Assembly (NCBI RefSeq): GCF_026914265.1
Contig: NC_069136.1
Location: forward strand, 16,739,228-16,803,227
DNA: 64,000 nt
Source: Mya arenaria
Taxonomy: Eukaryota > Mollusca > Bivalvia > Myida > Myidae
Direction of reading: 5' to 3'
Shown here: positions 61,720 through 64,000 of the stretch, in pieces
How positions within the stretch are numbered: the first letter of the stretch is position 1
Layout of the letters: each line of letters starts with the position of its first letter
Notes under the pieces: model-generated
Databases searched by the model: none
Told to the model about the DNA's origin: nothing
The model's input: only the letters and a program-made list of their open reading frames with translations
Position numbers and translations under genes: made by a program

Positions 61720-63300
61720 CGGACGGACGTTTACATGTTTAGTTGGTGCCGTTATTGACCTTATTTCAACGTATGTGCTACGTTTCTCATTAATAGGTAA
61801 ATAACAGTACCGTTAACTTGCTCATGTGTTCGTGTTTAACTGTTGTTATCAAATTGCACGTTTTTAGTGTGCCGTTTGGTTTATACATAGCTCTGATAGT
61901 GTTAATATTGTTCAAATTAAACGAATTGTTGGTCAGCTTCAAATTATGTTACAGGAAACATTTAATTATACAATACAAATGTTATATTAATGAAACACTT
62001 AAGAATTGAGTATACCAATGTAATCAATATTCATGTGAAAACATGAGTTTAAACATAACCCCGTTTAATGACACAGGGTAAACGCAAACGACATAAACCA
62101 CTTATACAAAAAAGAACAAGACAAGAAACATGGAACAACAGCACAAAACTCAACAAACAATATATAATAACTTTTGTAACTTATTTACATTAACAAGAGA
62201 TATATTGTATAGGTTAAACCTGGACTAATATTATTATAATTATTTAAAAAAATGTGCGATGATTGAGAACGTTCTATTTCATAGTTTATTATGTAAAGAT
62301 AGATGTATTTTTGAATCAGCTGTTGCATACTAACGACTTTCGTGTTATGAAATTAACTAGCAATGTAGGTGTGCCATTTCATATCCTGAAAATACATTTT
62401 AATATCAGCACATCAAATTTAACACTGAAAAACACAAGACAACTATAGCAAAAATGTAAGCAATGTAGTTTAACTAGACATCCGATGATACAATTGCAAG
62501 AAAAACAATCGTCAAAAACTTACATAAAATAGATATCGTTATGTAAAACGAATTTAATCTGACGTACTGGCGAATCACGTCGCTTACGATACATCTCTCG
62601 CAGATTGTATTTTTTTTTCAAAATGTATTCCGTTTGTCTACCCAGGAAGTTTTAGAAAAAGCGTCGGTATGTTTGTCGCCACGCATCACCTGAATTTCAC
62701 ACGCTTAATATAAAAAAAAACGTCATAGATTACCAAAACTACGGAAAGTACTATGAACGGAAAAGAGCTGCCAAAAAATGCAGGCACATAGCCTGACTGA
62801 TCAACATCGTTGATGGAATTGATAGCTGGAATCTTTTGAAGTGCTTAGGATGACAGCGAGTTGGCTGAAACGCTTTTTGAAACCTATGTGTGTGACCACG
62901 TGACTTACAAGGTGTTTGAAAAAAAATCAGTCCGCACTATTCTTACACGAGAAAACCATTCCGCTCCATCTCTAAACGGGGAAATTCATCGGAGATGTCT
63001 CGTTGGATCACATATGTGTTGCGTTGTTTCTTTAAATCGTGTAAAAATATTAGTATCGGCGTTATAATAGCTCGTTTTGACAGTTTTAGGCTGTCTTTCT
63101 AGGCAAAGCTGTATTTGCAGATTTTGGGACCATCTGGTGTCTAGTCCCTTTTAGTATAATGTAACATAAAAAGTTAAAAGTGATGCATGTTTCAAAGTAC
63201 ACTTGTCCGTACAATTAGTTCAATGCTTTCGCGTTTTACACATGGACCGTCGATCAGAAAACTGCCATTACACGAACGCGACGTGGACAAATCCCCAATG
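61720..63300. other. Intergenic; includes a third copy of array flank
   Basis: About 62,050-62,160 matches 47,295-47,400 (ccccgtttaatgacacaggg, then gaaacatg(g)aacaacagcac). No gene seen. The last part (63,240-63,309) matches the 3' flank of ligands A and B (gcgacgtgga, then caatgccgga). Confidence 0.45.
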
Positions 63301-63309
63301 CCGGATGCA

Positions 63310-63746
63310 TCATACTAGATGCAGGCCAAAGTAGTTACTCCCAGTTTGTTTCAAAAGTGTACCATCGCTTATCTTAACTGATATTTCATCACCAGCGTGA
63401 AGGTAGGCCGATGTTGCTATATGACTCACGTAGTAAATAACATTACCTCGTGAAGTGTTTTTACGAGACTGCACATTTGATGCGATTTCCATGTCATCGT
63501 CATCAATAACGCTATATTTATGCATTGCATGTTTTATTTCTTGCGTTTTGGTTGAATCTACGGGGATTCCTTCGTCCGTTAGACGTTGTTCTGTAAGACC
63601 TAGGAACGAGTATATGTAGTAAGTACCGCTTACAGAGACAATTAAACGGCCATTTTGGAACCTTATTCCGTATCTCTGAAGACCTGTTGTTTGATAAATG
63701 TCTGTGTCGTGACGCCAGCATGTGACCGTTACCATTGCATTATTAC
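63310..63746 (-). CDS. TNF-superfamily ligand E, last exon (gene continues beyond the window)
   Basis: The exon is 437 nt long, identical in length to exon 4 of ligands A and B. It has an acceptor (tattttcag) just right of 63,746 and a stop at 63,310. It encodes the body of a TNF homology domain: VTCWRHDTDIYQTTGLQRYG, RLIVSVSGTYYIYSFLGL, AGDEISVKISD and the final YFGLHLV. It is open and keeps all core positions seen in A and B. Differences cluster between the strands (DDDDMEIASN, NVIYYVSHIA), as expected of loop divergence between receptor-binding paralogues. Exons 1-3 should lie beyond the right edge on the same strand. Confidence 0.87.
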
Positions 63747-64000
63747 CTGAAAATAATATACCCGTATTTAAACACGTTAAGTAAAATTTATATATCAAAG
63801 TTATACACCGCAAAGGGAATGCAATAATTGACCTTAAGTAATTTTGAAATTTGACCTGCGTCCTTGAAGCTATATTCGTTGTGTTCTTTACAAATCCATT
63901 ACGCTAAGGAAAACATGTGCCATTGACTATTTAGAGTAGATATCCATTCCTTAACTTATATTGATCGCTAACGATAAACAACCTACGGGCTACTACAAGG

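Noticed and set aside
62861-63067. 68-codon plus-strand frame ahead of ligand E
   Set aside because: No similarity, no splice context, and it lies in the 3' flank of a gene on the other strand.

Overview
The window is AT-rich, intron-bearing animal DNA. Four things point to a lophotrochozoan, most likely a bivalve mollusc: a furin-like gene of 13 exons, a local expansion of TNF-superfamily ligand genes, Ty3/Gypsy fossils, and tRNA-derived SINEs and palindromic non-autonomous repeats. Species assignment is inference; nothing in the sequence names the organism.

Layout. 1-4.3 kb is intergenic but carries a decayed scrap of a TNF-ligand last exon (about 3.12-3.23 kb). 4.31-13.09 kb (+) holds a subtilisin/kexin-type proprotein-convertase-like gene whose 13 exons join in phase into a 658-residue type I membrane protein. 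Its Asp, His and Ser are in place, but the oxyanion Asn, the P-domain RGD and a basic primary prodomain cleavage site are missing. 13.1-17.4 kb shows no gene. 17.4-20.1 kb (-) is a broken Gypsy fossil interrupted by a ~395-bp tandem satellite.

From 22.4 kb to the right edge the window is a tandem array, all on the minus strand, of TNF-superfamily type II membrane ligands in several states of preservation. Two genes look whole: A (22.4-25.0 kb) and B (42.7-44.6 kb). They have the same four exon lengths (201/67/111/437) and 271 residues each. A third intact last exon sits at 63.3-63.7 kb and its gene runs off the window. Decayed copies lie at 3.1, 40.9-41.7, 45.2 and 58.0 kb. A second, more divergent TNF-like family alternates with the first: copy C (30.4-37.6 kb), a first-exon relic (49.5 kb) and copy D (59.0-59.4 kb). 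C and D carry stops or frameshifts. Noncoding flanks are shared between array units, so the duplicated unit was probably a two-gene module.

Copy C is split by a complete 5,779-bp Harbinger DNA transposon (31,177-36,955). Its inverted repeats pair and it has a 3-bp target duplication. The transposase gene is open and spliceable; the Myb/SANT-like partner gene has frameshifts. It landed in an intron, about 18 bp upstream of a splice acceptor of gene C.

54.4-56.4 kb is a second broken Gypsy fossil, bracketed by two oppositely oriented copies of one SINE. Minisatellites (51 bp at 39.8 kb, 18 bp at 57.3 kb, 130 bp at 60.8 kb) and two foldback elements (48.2 and 48.5 kb) complete the picture. The strongest candidates for new biology are the convertase with an altered active site and the two-family TNF array with its birth-and-death history.
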